Shown: piece by piece, positions 1 to 11,900 of the stretch | Numbering within the stretch: position 1 is the stretch's first letter | Layout: the number at the start of each line of letters is the position of its first letter | From: Ficedula albicollis | Taxonomy: Eukaryota > Chordata > Aves > Passeriformes > Muscicapidae | Length of the DNA stretch: 64,000 nt | Direction of reading: 5' to 3' | Assembly (NCBI RefSeq): GCF_000247815.1 | Contig: NC_021681.1 | Location: 17,947,040 to 18,011,039, forward strand | Notes under the pieces: model-generated | Told to the model about the DNA's origin: nothing | Databases searched by the model: none | The model's input: only the letters and a program-made list of their open reading frames with translations | Position numbers and translations under genes: made by a program

Positions 1-457
1 CGGCTGGAGCTGAGCAGGGCTGCAATGAGCACTGTGTTGGCACGATGTGGACAGGGAATGGGCTGAGAGATGAAACATGGGATAGGGAGGGGAGTTTGTC
101 TGCAGCACTGACCGGAGATAGTGATGCTCTGCTTTGGAATAGCCTCCAGCCTGCACGGCAAAGCTGCGGTGCCCACGGTGTCCCTGGGAGGCATTCCTGT
201 GCAGACAGGGAGTGGCAGACATGAAAGGAAAACCTCGAAAAGCAGCAACGGCCGTGGAAGGTTCAGAGGAAAAACCTCCCAACCCAGCCCTCTCTTCGTA
301 AGGAATTTCTCACCCAGAGACTCCGTCCTGCTGGAGCAAGCCTGACTTTCACTCCCCATTTCCAAACACAGCCCTGGTGCTCCGCGGTGACGGGTCCGTG
401 TCACACAGGCACACGCACGGTGTGTGTCAGACCACGGCCCCGCACACGGGTGCACCC
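1..457. other. Unannotated single-copy-looking DNA
   Basis: No gene, recognisable repeat or RNA gene was seen. Short open frames exist but show no recognisable domain. Confidence 0.5.
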
Positions 458-615
458 ACGCACCCTGCCCGCTGCGCCAGCCACCGCCCCTCACCTCCTT
501 TGCGTGCGGCAAACATAGCTGCAATTTCATAAGGAAACGCACCCTGCCCGCTGCGCCAGCCACCGCCCCTCACCTCCTTTGCGTGCGGCAACCTTAGCTG
601 CAATTTCATAAGGAA
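458..615. repeat. Two-copy tandem duplication, period 79 bp
   Basis: Copy 1 is 458-536 and copy 2 is 537-615, directly abutting. They differ at only two positions (513 versus 592 and 515 versus 594). The unit is GC-rich at its start and ends in the AT-rich words 'gcaatttcataaggaa'. The two substitutions suit either a young genuine duplication or two alleles placed in tandem by an assembler. Confidence 0.95.
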
Positions 616-650
616 TGGTGATTAGGGAACAATTATTCCTATTTTCTCAG

Positions 651-757
651 AAGATCTAAGGGGAATCAAATGAAATTACCCAGCAAGAGTCTAAAAACAA
701 ACAGAAGGGAGCACATTCCTCACCGGGAAGCCAGTCCCAGGAGTGCATTGCCACAAG
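651..757 (+). other. Candidate internal exon, splice-site evidence only
   Basis: A strong acceptor-like sequence (pyrimidine-rich 'attcctattttctcag', ending at 650) and a near-consensus donor ('aag|gtaagt', GT at 758-759) bracket 107 bp. One of the three frames is open throughout and gives 35 residues rich in Lys, Arg and Ser. The other two have stops. I do not recognise the peptide. It could be a lncRNA exon, a coding exon of an unknown gene, or chance. No neighbouring exon was identified. Confidence 0.2.
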
Positions 758-1369
758 GTAAGTATTGGGGACATGTGTTTGAAGGGTGGAACTGGATGAA
801 TGCAAGAAAAAGCCTTGCCCTGCAAGAGGCCTCCGTTGGCTGCTCACCTGGAGCGCAGCTGTGCTGGGGATGTGGGAAGCCGGGTGGGGATTTCCCCATG
901 TTTCTGGGCTGAACACCATTATAGTGGGGGCCATCATAGCATCAAGTGACATCTCCAAGTCCTCTGTCCAAAGGGCTGCACTGGGAAGAGCGACATCTGA
1001 GCAGGGACATGGGTCAGCCGTGCGGCTGCTGGCGGGTCCCTTGTGCCGTCCCCAGTGCAAGGGGAGCCCCGTGGGGCCCCGTTCTCAGGGCAGGGAGCAC
1101 TGCCGGCTGCCAGCTCGCCCAGCCGCTGTGTTCCCCGCCAGACCAGCGCCGGCTCCAGCCTGTCTCCTTCCCAGGCTTCCTGGGCGCTGGCCCCTCCGGG
1201 AGCTCCTCCCTGTGCTGCCAGGGGTTTGGCGCTGCCAGCGGGTCGGGGCAGCAGCCGTGCCAGCCCGGTTGGACCCAGCAAGGAAGCCACCTTCTGCTGC
1301 TCGTGGTCCCTACTCCAAAACCTTCTCCCGTCCCACCCACATCCACCACCCCTCACCTCTGGCAGCTTC
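758..1369. other. Unannotated GC-rich DNA
   Basis: GC-rich sequence with several overlapping open frames on both strands (up to about 200 codons). These are expected from high GC and show no domain or signal peptide. No supported feature. Confidence 0.45.
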
Positions 1370-1800
1370 AGGATGCAGTTAAACACTTCAGCACTTAAAA
1401 TTTCAGGTGCTAATTGCTTAGTAATGAAAACTTTAATCACAGGGCAATTAAAACCGTAAGTAGCTGTGGGAGATCCATTCCACGTCAACAAAAAAAAGAG
1501 TGCCGTCACTGCTCCGGCACCGCCCTGGCACGGCCCGGGAGAGCCCATCCTGCAGCCCTCGCTGCCCCCTGCTCCGGGAATCTGCGGAGCCCCCCCTTCC
1601 CACGCCGAGCGGGAGGTGGCTGAGGAATGATCAGCTACTGCTGTAAAACTTAAAACCCAGCTAATTTCGGATTAAGTGCCATATGAAAGGGTTTTGTTAT
1701 TTTAAATCTCCTACTTTCCAAATTCCCAGGATTAAAATTCTCTGCATTTATTTTAACCACATAACATTTGCAGACAAATCACTTCTCCCAGTGCAAAGTT
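1370..1800. promoter_or_regulatory. AT-rich islands, possible conserved non-coding elements
   Basis: Two AT-rich stretches (about 1375-1460 and 1625-1800) stand out from GC-rich flanks. They carry repeated homeodomain-type cores such as 'gctaattgcttagtaatg', 'aactttaatcac', 'caattaaaac' and 'agctaatttcggattaag'. Such islands are often deeply conserved enhancers in vertebrates. That role is inferred from composition alone. Confidence 0.3.
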
Positions 1801-1863
1801 TGAAGCAGGCTTAGCAGATCTAGAGCCCAGCCACAAGCTCCAGGGTGGAATCCCTGCAAGCGG

Positions 1864-1949
1864 CTGCCAGCGGCCGCCAGCCCCTTTCGCTGGCCCCCCC
1901 CCCCCCCCCCCCCCCCCCCTGCCAGCGGCCGCCAGCCCCTTTCGCTGGC
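1864..1949. repeat. 26-base poly-C run bordered by a perfect 31-bp direct repeat
   Basis: The run of C spans 1894-1919. The 31 bases ending at its left edge (1864-1894) recur exactly at its right edge (1919-1949), with the border C shared with the run. The sequence before the run ends with the same bases that start the sequence after it, as expected when two overlapping contig ends were scaffolded but not merged. A genuine insertion with a target-site duplication would look the same but is less likely. Confidence 0.9.
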
Positions 1950-3198
1950 GTGCGCTTGCAGCGGAGCTCAGCCGCTATTTCTGCAGGGGGAAGGGCCTGC
2001 TAGGTGCTGGAGCCTTGGGACACAGCATGAGAAGGAAGGGTGCCTGTCATCCTGGCTTCTGGGCTCATTCCTGCACTGGGGATGTGCCCTTGGGAAAATC
2101 TGATGAGGCTTGTGTGTTTGCAGAGCAAGCCCTGTCCGTGTGCTGCAGGGTGCATGTTGCAACCATGCTGATGCTGTCCAGGTGATACTGTCCAGTTCTG
2201 CATCAGCCCTTTGTCATTAGGTGCTGACAAATGCCACACAAAAAATAAATAAAAATCAGGATTTTTGCCTTTCCCCCCCTGCTCTGCTGTCCATTGGGAC
2301 TGAAAGGGAAAGGAAGGCATCCAGCCTCGCGTGACTCTGGCTCTGTGGGAGGCAAAGGCTCCAGAGCTGGGGGACGAGGTTTGTCCCCCAGCTGCTGGGA
2401 GGTGTGGGAAACATGGGTGCCTGTGGGCAGCAAACTGCCCCCTGCTCTTTATCAAAAGCAGCATCAGTGTCTGGCAAATGTCACTCCCCCGCGTGCTTCC
2501 CAGCTGGGAGGTCCATTTCCTCCTCCCATCGCCCCCTTCCCTCGCTGCCTCCCAGCCCTGCGGCAGGACGGGCCGGCAGGGTGGGGACGCGCTGGTGAGC
2601 GGGTGGCCATGGGACTGGGGGGACAAGGCAGGGGTGTCAGCTGGTGATGCAGCACTCTCACCCAGCCCACTGCTCTCTCAGGCACCTTTGCTAACCGGGC
2701 AATTAGCCTGTCCCCATTAGGGACATTTTAGGGAGCTGCAGCTGAAATGCCCGTGCAGAGGCCCTTTGCATGCTCAGCCCTGAGCTGGGGTCAGCTGGGT
2801 GCCCGCCTTAGTCACAGGAAGCAGATAATCTCCAAACCCATAGATTTAGGGGCTGAAACCTGCTTTGTGCCACAGCCTGACCCCAGAGAGACATTCCCAG
2901 GTGGAAGGTAGTGATCCCCAAATGGGGTGACAAGATATTTGGAGTTCATGCTTATAATGAGAGATGCTGGCAGACCTCCTGGCTGCAAATATCTGAGAGG
3001 ATATCTCCTCACCCGTGTTCTGCAAAGATGTTTGCTCCTCTGGACTGAACAGGAACCAGCATCATGTTCTGCTGGGGCTACCTGGGAACAGCCAGAGGTG
3101 ATGATGGCAGTGGGCACAATGGGACCAAAGCAGGGCCAAGCATAGGGCCTGACCCCAAATAGCCTCCACCTGGCACCCCCACCAGGCACTGTGGGCCA
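1950..3198. other. Unannotated single-copy-looking DNA
   Basis: Moderately GC-rich sequence with many short overlapping frames on both strands. No repeat family, RNA gene or coding exon was recognised. Confidence 0.45.
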
Positions 3199-3345
3199 GG
3201 AGCAGCCCTCAGAGCAGGGCAGCTTTCCTGAACTCTGAAGGTGAGGCTTTGGCCTTCCCTGGCCTTGGGGCAGTACCCTGGTCCTGCTTCCCATCCCACC
3301 TGGAGCATCCCTTGCCCAAAGCCAGCTCCGGATGCTGCGCCTCTC

Positions 3346-3359
3346 ATTGCCATGGCAAC
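3346..3359. promoter_or_regulatory. RFX X-box-like palindrome (first copy)
   Basis: 'attgccatggcaac' is a near-perfect inverted repeat around CCATGG. It closely matches the established X-box consensus bound by RFX transcription factors (GTTGCC and GGCAAC half-sites). A further half-site, 'ggttgccatggc', follows at about 3374-3385. Binding is inferred from motif resemblance only. Confidence 0.4.
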
Positions 3360-3532
3360 CCCCATCCTTGCCGGGTTGCCATGGCGGAGCAGCCCTCAGA
3401 GCAGGGCAGCTTTCCTGAACTCTGAAGGTGAGGCTTTGGCCTTCCCTGGCCTTGGGGCAGTACCCTGGTCCTGCTTCCCATCCCACCTGGAGCATCCCTT
3501 GCCCAAAGCCAGCTCCGGATGCTGCGCCTCTC

Positions 3533-3546
3533 ATTGCCATGGCAAC
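3533..3546. promoter_or_regulatory. RFX X-box-like palindrome (second copy)
   Basis: This is the exact copy, 187 bp downstream, of the motif at 3346-3359. The accompanying half-site is at about 3561-3572. If the duplication is real, the region carries two full sites and two half-sites within about 230 bp. Confidence 0.4.
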
Positions 3547-3572
3547 CCCCATCCTTGCCGGGTTGCCATGGC

Positions 3573-6500
3573 TCCCCGGCCCCCAGCCGCAGCCGCATCC
3601 TCAGCATCAAGAGGACCCAGTGATTTGGGTGGGAGATGCCACATAGGGCCTGGGAATGGAGGGAGGAGGGCTGATGGCTTGCTGGCATCTCCACATCACA
3701 TTGAAGTTCGGGCTCTGGGCCACCTGAGACCTCAGAAGGCTGGTGGGGACAGGGAGCATCACTGATGGCATGGGGATGGCATCACTTCGCAGATCACCCT
3801 TGTACTTTACACACCTGCCTCTTTCCAGCCTATATTTTCTCTGCTTGTTGCAGCTGGGCTGTGGTGGTGAGCAGGCACACAGGTGCTGGAGCCCTTTGGT
3901 GTGGCTGCATGCCAGCAGCATCAACAGTGCCAAGCACGTGAGACCATGCTCTTGTCCACTGCCCACTGTCCCCTTGAAACACTGTCCCACACAGTAGCAA
4001 ACACCCCACCAGGCCCTTGGGAGAAACCTCAGCATGGGGTTGCTGTCGTGGCTCTGGCTGCGCCCGGGTTATGGCTGTGCTCGGCAGCAGCACGAGCCCA
4101 GAGGGCTCCGGGCCTGGCGTGCTAAATAAACACAGCCACCGTGAGAAAAAGGCAGCCAGGAATAAATAGTCAAATAAAATAATAAGTCAAAGGAATAAAC
4201 AAAGTGGGGACGTGCCCGGGCATGGCACAAGCCTCCGACGTAGCACTTGCAGGCCGGGCTCCGGCCCAGCCCCGTGCCTGCAGGTAGTGGAGCCCGGCCT
4301 GCTGGCAGCGCCCCGGCCGGCCGCACCCCCAGCCCAGTTCCCCCCTGGCTGCAGGAATCCCCTCTCCCCGTCACACCACATTCCTGGGGTGCCCGAGGAT
4401 GAAGGTGCAAACACCCTGGGAGAGGTGCCAGGCAATTCCTGGCCTGCCTGGGATTTGCATCCGCTGCCCTGGCGCTTGGTTTGGGAGGGATAAGCCCAGG
4501 CTTAGCTGTTGCTTCCCCCGGGGCTGGCTGCCAGTTCCTAACCAGTTTTGCTGTAGCCTTTTCCCACACTAACTGGGGTCAAGGGAGCTGTGTGTCCCAC
4601 CTCTCCCCTGCAGCGCTCAGGAGCTTTCATGGTCTAAACAATTTGCTGCAGAGCAGCCGGTGCGAGGGTGGGAAAGGGGCAGTGCTGAGGGCAGGGCTCT
4701 GAAGTTGGGTGGCACTGTGAGGAGTCCACAGGGGATGTCTGCAGGCTGCAAAGCTGGGGTGCAGACCCACAGCTGCCCCCTTGGAGCCTGGATGGAGTTT
4801 GGGTGGTGGCAGAGAGGGGACCAGCTGAGAACCCGCAAACTCAGTGCTGGGAAATCCCACGACACAGGGACCTGCTGGTAACAAGGGAGACAGCAGCTCG
4901 GAGGACTTGGGGTGTAACACACTGTCCCCATCACCACAAACCTCCTTTAAAACTCTCTGCAGGGCCCTGACACTTCACCTCCCTCTCTCTCCAGCTGGCA
5001 GCCAGCGGTGCTCAGCCAGGGAACAAAGGAGCGTGGTTTAAAGTAGCCAGTTATTTTAAGAGCCTGCACTGGCAGTGACAAGCGGAAAATAGAAAGAAAA
5101 CCAGAATAAGCAACAAAAGAGCATTCCCCGATACATACTTTCTCAGCAGTGCTTCCATGCTTTTGGTGTAAAATTCATTGCGGGTAAAAAAATTGGAATA
5201 AAATGAAAATTGCCTCAAAGCTCATCCGCAAAACAGCACCTGAGTGTCCCAGAGGAGCAGGACACCAGCGACGTGGCACTGTGAACAGCCAGGCACTCAG
5301 CTGGTGGGATTTTGCACATAAGCTTCACATCTTCACGTTTCCCTTGGTTTTCCAGCCTGAAAGGTTGAGTACAAAGCAAATATCTGGCATGCCATGCTTT
5401 GCTCCACCAGCCAGGCAGATGGACCTGCTGGGGCCCCAGCACAGCCTGGCTCACTCTGGGAGCCAGCAATGGCAGAGCTGCAGCTTTGGCATGACCCGGA
5501 CATCCTTTGTGTCCTCTGGCACAATTCTGCTGAGGTTTCCAAGTGAGCCTTGTTTGATCTTTGCCTCCACATGTCTGGAGGAGCAGCCTGACTTCTCCCT
5601 GTGTTGGGATGCTTTCCCATGCTGCTCAGCAGTGAGGGATTCAGCTCCAAGGATAATTGTAAAGAGATCAGTGACTTAAGATTCATTGCCCTAAGAGTGC
5701 AAAATTCCTGAAAAGAGCCTGTCACAGCACAGCTCTCTCTGCAGCACACTGACCAGGGTGCTGTACAGGCTCCCCTGAGATGGGAAATGGCCCTAAAAGC
5801 CTGCAGCAGTGTAGGCTTTTCCTAAAAGCATTAGTGTGCACCATTATACTGGGGAAAACCCAGTGAGGAGGTGTGGAGGAATGTGAGATGTGTTGCTCCA
5901 GCAGCCCATGGGTGACAAGGCTGGTTCAGCAGGGCTGTGGCTGGGTGACCCTGGTGTGCCCCATCCCACCATCTCCGTGTGAGCCTGGTGGGATGGGGAG
6001 GAGGAGGGTGGTGAGGGAGGATCTGCCCACCCCACCCCAGCGTGGAGGAGAAGTCAGGGAAGGCTGACAGGCAGAAAGGTGCACAAGGGACTATGCTGAG
6101 TCTCAAAATAGCCCCAGGCTGAGAGCTGGTGGTCCTGGCACAGGAGGGGATCTTGTCCTTTGGCACGGGAGGCAGATGTGGTCCCCAAATCAGCTGCACC
6201 GCATCACAAAGCAGCAGTTCCTGACCCTGCCAGGTACTGCTTTGTCCCCTGCAATGGGTACCCATGATGCTGTGGCACATCTCTAATACACAGGGCAGTA
6301 TGATTTTTTTCCTTCTAACTGGTTACTAATGCCAGAAAACCACCTCAATGAAGCTGCTGGGGTGCCAGGTGGAACATCCCTGCTTACTCCTTGCTGGACA
6401 CCCAAACTGTCCCCACACCATGCCCAGCACCATTTCCACTGGCAGCAGGTATTGCAGCACATGGGGAGGACAAGTGGGGAATGAGGCCAGGGAGAGGACA

Positions 6501-8579
6501 CTGACTTCAGCCCTCCCCTGTGGCACCCACATACACCTCCAGATTATGCCCTAAAGGATACTGGAGTCATACTGGAGAGGTGCTGAATGTAGCCCCTAGG
6601 ACAAGCAGTGCCAGGGACCCCCACAGTGCCAGGACCCCTCAGCTAGGGCTGGGCAGGTGCAGCCATGGGTGCTCCATATCCCCCCAGGTTCCTGGCCTCC
6701 AGCAGAGCATTTGGGGGGAGGTCAAGCAGTTTCTTCATTCTCTCCCCCCTCCCTTTCCAAGATGAAGAATTTAATTTTAGTTTTTACAACTCCTCCTAGG
6801 TGGATAAATCCCTTCCTGGCAAGTCCAAGCCCTGGAAAATCTTGTGAATCTAACGCTGGCCCTTCTGGCAGTCACTGCAGCAATTCCTGTTTCTCTCCAG
6901 CCGCACTCTGTAAAGTTTTATAGTTTCCTGGTTGTAGCTGCAAGGCCCCAGCCGTGCCGAGGAGGGTGGCGGGGGGAGAGCCCAGCACTCAGGAACTCGA
7001 GGCCAGGGAGGCGAAGCAGGGAACCGTGGGCTGGTGGGATGTGCCAGGGAGCTGCCAGGTGTGGATGAGCTGTGGGCTCACGCAGGCAGGAATGTTCTGT
7101 GCAGAGGGTGGTACAGTCCTGCCCGTGGGGATGAGGTCCATCACAGATCTCATCCCATCCCAGCGTGGATCTGGGCCAGCCCTGCCTGTGTGCCGTGGGG
7201 TGGTGGTGGGAAGATGCCACTGTCACCCAGCATGGGGAATGTGCCTGGGGAGTGGGCAGAGCTGCTGGCCTCAGAGCCCTGCTGGGTGCGAGCAGGGCCC
7301 CACCACGAAACCTGGTGCTCCTCCCTAATGAAAATCAGCTTTATATCTGCTTTATATCAGCCCAGCACTGCTCCAGCCCTGGGGGATCGAAGAGCCTGGA
7401 GAGCAAGCAGTGCCATGGTACAGCCCATCACCTTGTTCATCCCCACTGGCCACATGCATGTCCTCAGAGGGTAATGTGGCACCTTCACAGGCACGAAACC
7501 AAGACACCAAAGAGGTGCTGCTTTGGCTGGGACCAGCTTCATCCTTGTGCACGACGTGGTACTTTGCTGACCAAGTGACCATAAAGGCCTCTCTGCTTGA
7601 TCCCTGTACCTCCAGCTTTGCAGTGACAGCAGTGCTCCCCAGGGTGATTCACTCCCCATGGTGATCCACTCCTCTGGGAGCCTTGGGCACCCAGCTACAG
7701 AATGCATGAAGCTTCGTATCGCCATTCTCTTGGTTTTCTTTCTGATCCTTACCTATATTTGGTAACTTTTGATGGAAAATTTGACCCTCCAGAAATGTCA
7801 ATAATGAGAGGATGGATCTGGTGGCTGTGGGAGTCAGAAACAAGTCCCTACTAAATGTCCCATCAGGCTAAAAGTCCTGGCTGATGTTTGGCTTTATTAA
7901 GGAAGCTGTGAAAGAGTGCCAACATTGTAATGCCATCAGCTCTGTTAATACTTACGCTCTGTCTCTGAGTGCCAAAGTCACCATGCTCAGCCCCGTCTGC
8001 TCTGTTGCCAAAAGGACACATTAAAAACAGCCCAGAGAGAGGTTGGGAGTGTGACAGGCAGGAAGGTGATTTCTGGGAAAAAAAGAAAGAGAGGAAAGAG
8101 AGGAATGAAAGGGATGTGACAGTGGTATTCAGCCTCCTGCACCTCCTGCAGACCACTGAGTCTCATGGGACTGCAAGGCATCACAGGAGATTGTGGCTGG
8201 GATGAGAAGAGGTGGGTGGGGGACAGTGCTTCCACTGCTGACTCTGCAGTGAGTCTTTCCCACATATTCCCCAGTCACCCAGCAGCCAGGGAGAAGAGAA
8301 TGCCTGCAGATGCGGGGCACCCATGAGTGCTGGGATGGGTTGAAGCACAAGTGGGACCTAGGGGATGGGGATGCTCTTGAGTGAGTGCCACATAGGCAAA
8401 TCTCTCCCTGTGTTTCTCCTTGTCCCGGCAGCCAGGCTGGGATATCCTCATCCCCTCCACCAGAGCCGTATCGCTGGAGGGACATCACGGGTCACCGAGC
8501 AGCACAGAGACCTGTCTAACCCTTCACACCCTTCCCAGAAACAGGGGGCCGGGGGGAGGCAGTGAGGGGGGCTGTAAAC
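3573..8579. other. Long unannotated non-coding stretch
   Basis: No gene, transposon or RNA gene was recognised over about 5 kb. An AT-rich patch at about 5040-5220 may be regulatory. A purine-rich tract at about 8077-8115 (A/G words such as 'aaagaaagagaggaaagag') is simple sequence. Short open frames on both strands are not distinctive. Confidence 0.45.
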
Positions 8580-8800
8580 TCTGCATTACCACTAATTAAG
8601 CACTTGGCTGTCACCGAGGCTTCCCAACACGCCTCTTTCCCTGACACTTTTACTGTTTGGGGAAATGGTGTCTCGGGCCTTTGATGAACTCGCTATGAAG
8701 TTGAAAGGAGATTGTGGCGTGGTGCCAGGGCCCATCACAATTGTCTCTCGGGCTGGGGATGGGAAATGACCCATTTATAAAAAGTGAGGTGATAAATTAG
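8580..8800. promoter_or_regulatory. AT-rich island, possible conserved non-coding element
   Basis: A local AT-rich stretch includes 'accactaattaagcacttg', 'cccatttataaaaag' and 'gataaattagac'. It also holds several non-repetitive words typical of constrained non-coding DNA. Function is inferred from composition only. Confidence 0.25.
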
Positions 8801-11519
8801 ACCTGGGAAATGGGAGCCACCGACTGTGGATAAAAGGCAGGATGGGCTGGACTGGCTGTCAGCTGCCCCAGCCTGTCCCCAGCCCCGGTGCAGGTACAGC
8901 CAGGCTGGGGTGAACCCAAGGGGTGACAAAGCTTCTCCTGCTGCTGATGCCAACCTTGTACACGGTCCCTGCTGCGGTGAGAGCACGAGCTAGTGGAAAA
9001 GGGAACTGGCACTGGGCAGGACACTGTGCAGAGGAGGACTCCTGGGGGTTTATTTATAATAGAGTATTTTGGGGTGAAGCAAATTCAAAGCTGGAAATCC
9101 AGGGAGAAAGAGGAAAACACCCAGCTCTCAGGCTGTCAGGAGGAGCAAATGCAGTCTGTGTCCCACCCTGAAGCCAGCTCATGGCTGGGGCTGAGGCACG
9201 GCCCCACATGCTTTGCCTGGGGAAAATGCAGTCAAAAGGGCTATGGAGTCCCCATGTCCACTGCTCCAAGTGCCACCAGGACTCAGGGCCTGATTAGGGT
9301 GCAGGTGACAGTGACTGTGGCCATGCATCCCTGCTGTCCCTGTTTGGGGACAGCATAGACCCTCCTGTTACAAGGGGCCAAGTCCTTGGGTCAGGGTGGG
9401 CCATGAGAGCCAACTCCTGGGGTGCAGAGGCAAATCTACAAATCTGTTTCATGCAACACGGGCCAGGACTGTGGGGGGTCTCCCAGTAGCTCCATATTCT
9501 GGGCAAGTGAAGGTGTGACCATGCTGATGACTGAGTTCAGGAACCATCACCCACAGCTACATCATTATCCAACTTCTGAGCTCTCCTCGTCCCCTGTGTC
9601 TGCCCCTTGCCCCACCTCCATTCTGCCATGGCTCAGCTCTGAGCTGGAATAGCAGCCAAGGAGCTGCACCCCAGGATCATTCCAGGTTAGCTCAGAAAAG
9701 CTTCATGGAAGGCAGCTGGTTTTCCATGGCTCTGGTGCCTAACCCCAGGGAGCTGGGGCTGTGGGCAGGCAGCAGGAACCATCCCTTTCCCTGTCCCCAT
9801 CCCCCAGACTAGGGTGAGGCTGGGGGGTTCTCCCCTCCTCAGGCCAGGCTCCAGCAGTCCCTATGGGGCAGGAGGACACTTCTTGCATCAGCAGGTTGCA
9901 ATGGGCTCTGTTGGCACGTTCACAGGGTGAGAGCCTGCCGGAAGGCTAATTAATGACTGCCAATTAGCACTGGTCAGGCCGGGCCAGCAGCTGGGAGCCG
10001 GATGCAGCAGGTGATGGGATTTTCTGTGCAGTTGAAGGGAAAGTCTCTGGGTTTCACACATACAATTCAGTTGCCTGTTTGCTGGCCATGGATGGTGAGA
10101 GGCTCAACTGCACACAGACACGGCAATGGCTGCGTGGGCTTGGACGGCTGCCGAGAGCCTGTGGAGGGTGGTTGGGTCAGGGGTGCAAAATCCCAGCTCC
10201 CAGAGATGCTGCTTCTCAGCCTTCCTTGGGCTTCACCTCCCACTGCAGCACAGGCACCCCGCAGGATCTCACCCCTTCCCCAGGCAATGCAGGAGTAGCC
10301 CTCGGCATCACCCTCCCTTTGGCATTGCACAGCCCTGCACAACTCTGGGGAAGAGCTGGGAGAGATGCCTCTGCCTGTGACAAGCTCCTGGGCAATTTGG
10401 GAAGGCTGGAGGTTCCTGCTGCCACAGAAGACACCACCTGTATCCCATCCTCTACACCACTCAAACCCCTCCATCTGCCTTTTATGACTGTGTTAGGCTC
10501 CTGCTCTTTGCCCCACATTTTCATGGCTGCTGTACCACAACATTCCCTATATATCTGAGCCTTGATTATTTCTAGCACTATGCATGCATGTGTGTGAGTA
10601 TATGTATACATATATATATTCATCTTATCCTCCCTGCATTGTGTTTCTCATTAATTATTCACATCTCATGAAATAGGAATGAAAAGAGATTGCATGATGC
10701 TGGCTGGAGTCTCACAGGAGGGAAATCAGCCCAAAGATTTCCCACAGCCACTGCAGGGCTCAGGCATGAAACCCTTTGCCTCAGGGCACAGGGCACCTGG
10801 TGTCAGGGTTCCCTGATGAGAATCCAGGGAAAGGGAGCCTGACTGAAGTGAGGCTGCAGGAAACCCCTCAGCTGCATGGAATGGGTGACAGAGAGGTTTC
10901 CCAGCCCTGGTGAGTTCCTGCCATGGTGCGAGACCTGCACCAGTCCTGGTCACTGGGTTTCATTATGTGTTTTTAACTGAGAGAAATCCCTATCATTCAG
11001 CATGTGCTGACTGCAATGGTGTCACATCCTAACCTCTGCTGTGATTGAAAAATAGGCAGGGGCCTGCCTCAACCTCCCACTCAAAAGCAGTTTCCCATAT
11101 TCCTGAGCCCTCTCCAACTTTTCCATGTCCTTTATCAAGTCAGGATGCAGCACTCAGTGCTTGTCTCACCCACTGTACACAGAGCTGGACTCATCCTTCT
11201 CCTCTTTCCACCTTTTCTCCTTGAAGAGTCACACCCTGGCCAGCCCATGGGCACTGAGCCCTGGGGTCACTGCTCTGCATGAACGGGAACCTCTGCTCCT
11301 GCTCCACCCAACCAGCGCTTGCTTTCTAAAATAGCTCTTTTCTTCCCACCCCTCTCCCTTGCTATTTAAAAATCTGCTTCATATACTTGATCTATTCTGT
11401 TTTTAAGAGGTTATCAGGAAGAGAGGGCTAAAGAAGGTCCCTCGTTGTCCCCTCTTAGCCTCTCTCCACACTGCCCTGCGCCCATCACCCTCACCCTCTG
11501 CTCCCTCACGTGCTGGCAA
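8801..11519. other. Unannotated non-coding stretch
   Basis: Mostly GC-rich single-copy-looking DNA. A short AT-rich patch at about 9940-9970 contains 'ggctaattaatgactgcc'. A small alternating purine-pyrimidine stretch lies at about 10582-10620 ('gcatgcatgtgtgtgag', then TA steps). No gene or transposon was recognised. Confidence 0.45.
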
Positions 11520-11900
11520 AGCTGTTTATTTAAGCAGTGGTACTGCAATATTTCCAGTGCTTTGCTCCGTGCTCTCTGCCCATTGTAATCTTTTCTTTGC
11601 TCTTTTGACCATCAGCATATATTGAATAAGAGCTGTTAATTGAGCTGTCTGCATTGACATGTTGGGCTTGTACTTAGTGGCTATAATTAATTTAGGACAA
11701 TATATGTGAATTATCTTGATTAGTCTATCCAAGATGCATCATCTCACACAGGCCCATGGTGAATGTCATATATCTTTGTGCAATCCTTTCCCACAGCAGC
11801 AAAGTCCTTCAGCCTTAACTAACCTAAATATGTCACGTTTTTGCTAACACGCTGCCTTCTCCACATCATTAATGAGCGTAATAAACCACACTGATGCTAA
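11520..11900. promoter_or_regulatory. AT-rich island, strong candidate conserved non-coding element
   Basis: About 380 bp of complex AT-rich sequence are flanked by GC-rich DNA. Homeodomain-type cores occur repeatedly ('gctgttaattgagc', 'ctataattaatttagg', 'cattaatgagcgtaataaac'). The sequence is neither simple nor repetitive, and frames across it are short. This is the typical look of an enhancer-like element near a developmental gene. The target gene cannot be named. Confidence 0.35.

Larger units (their letters stand above)
3199..3572. repeat. Perfect two-copy tandem duplication, period 187 bp
   Basis: Copy 1 (3199-3385) and copy 2 (3386-3572) are identical by eye over all 187 bp. It is the longest duplication unit in the window. 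Each copy contains an RFX-like palindrome and a second half-site. Perfect identity means either a very recent event or an assembly duplication. Open frames crossing it show an apparent internal protein repeat, which is only a consequence of the duplication. Confidence 0.97.

Noticed and set aside
2812..3552. Minus-strand protein with an internal repeat
   Set aside because: The internal protein repeat is produced by the 187-bp DNA duplication. The rest has no recognisable homology.
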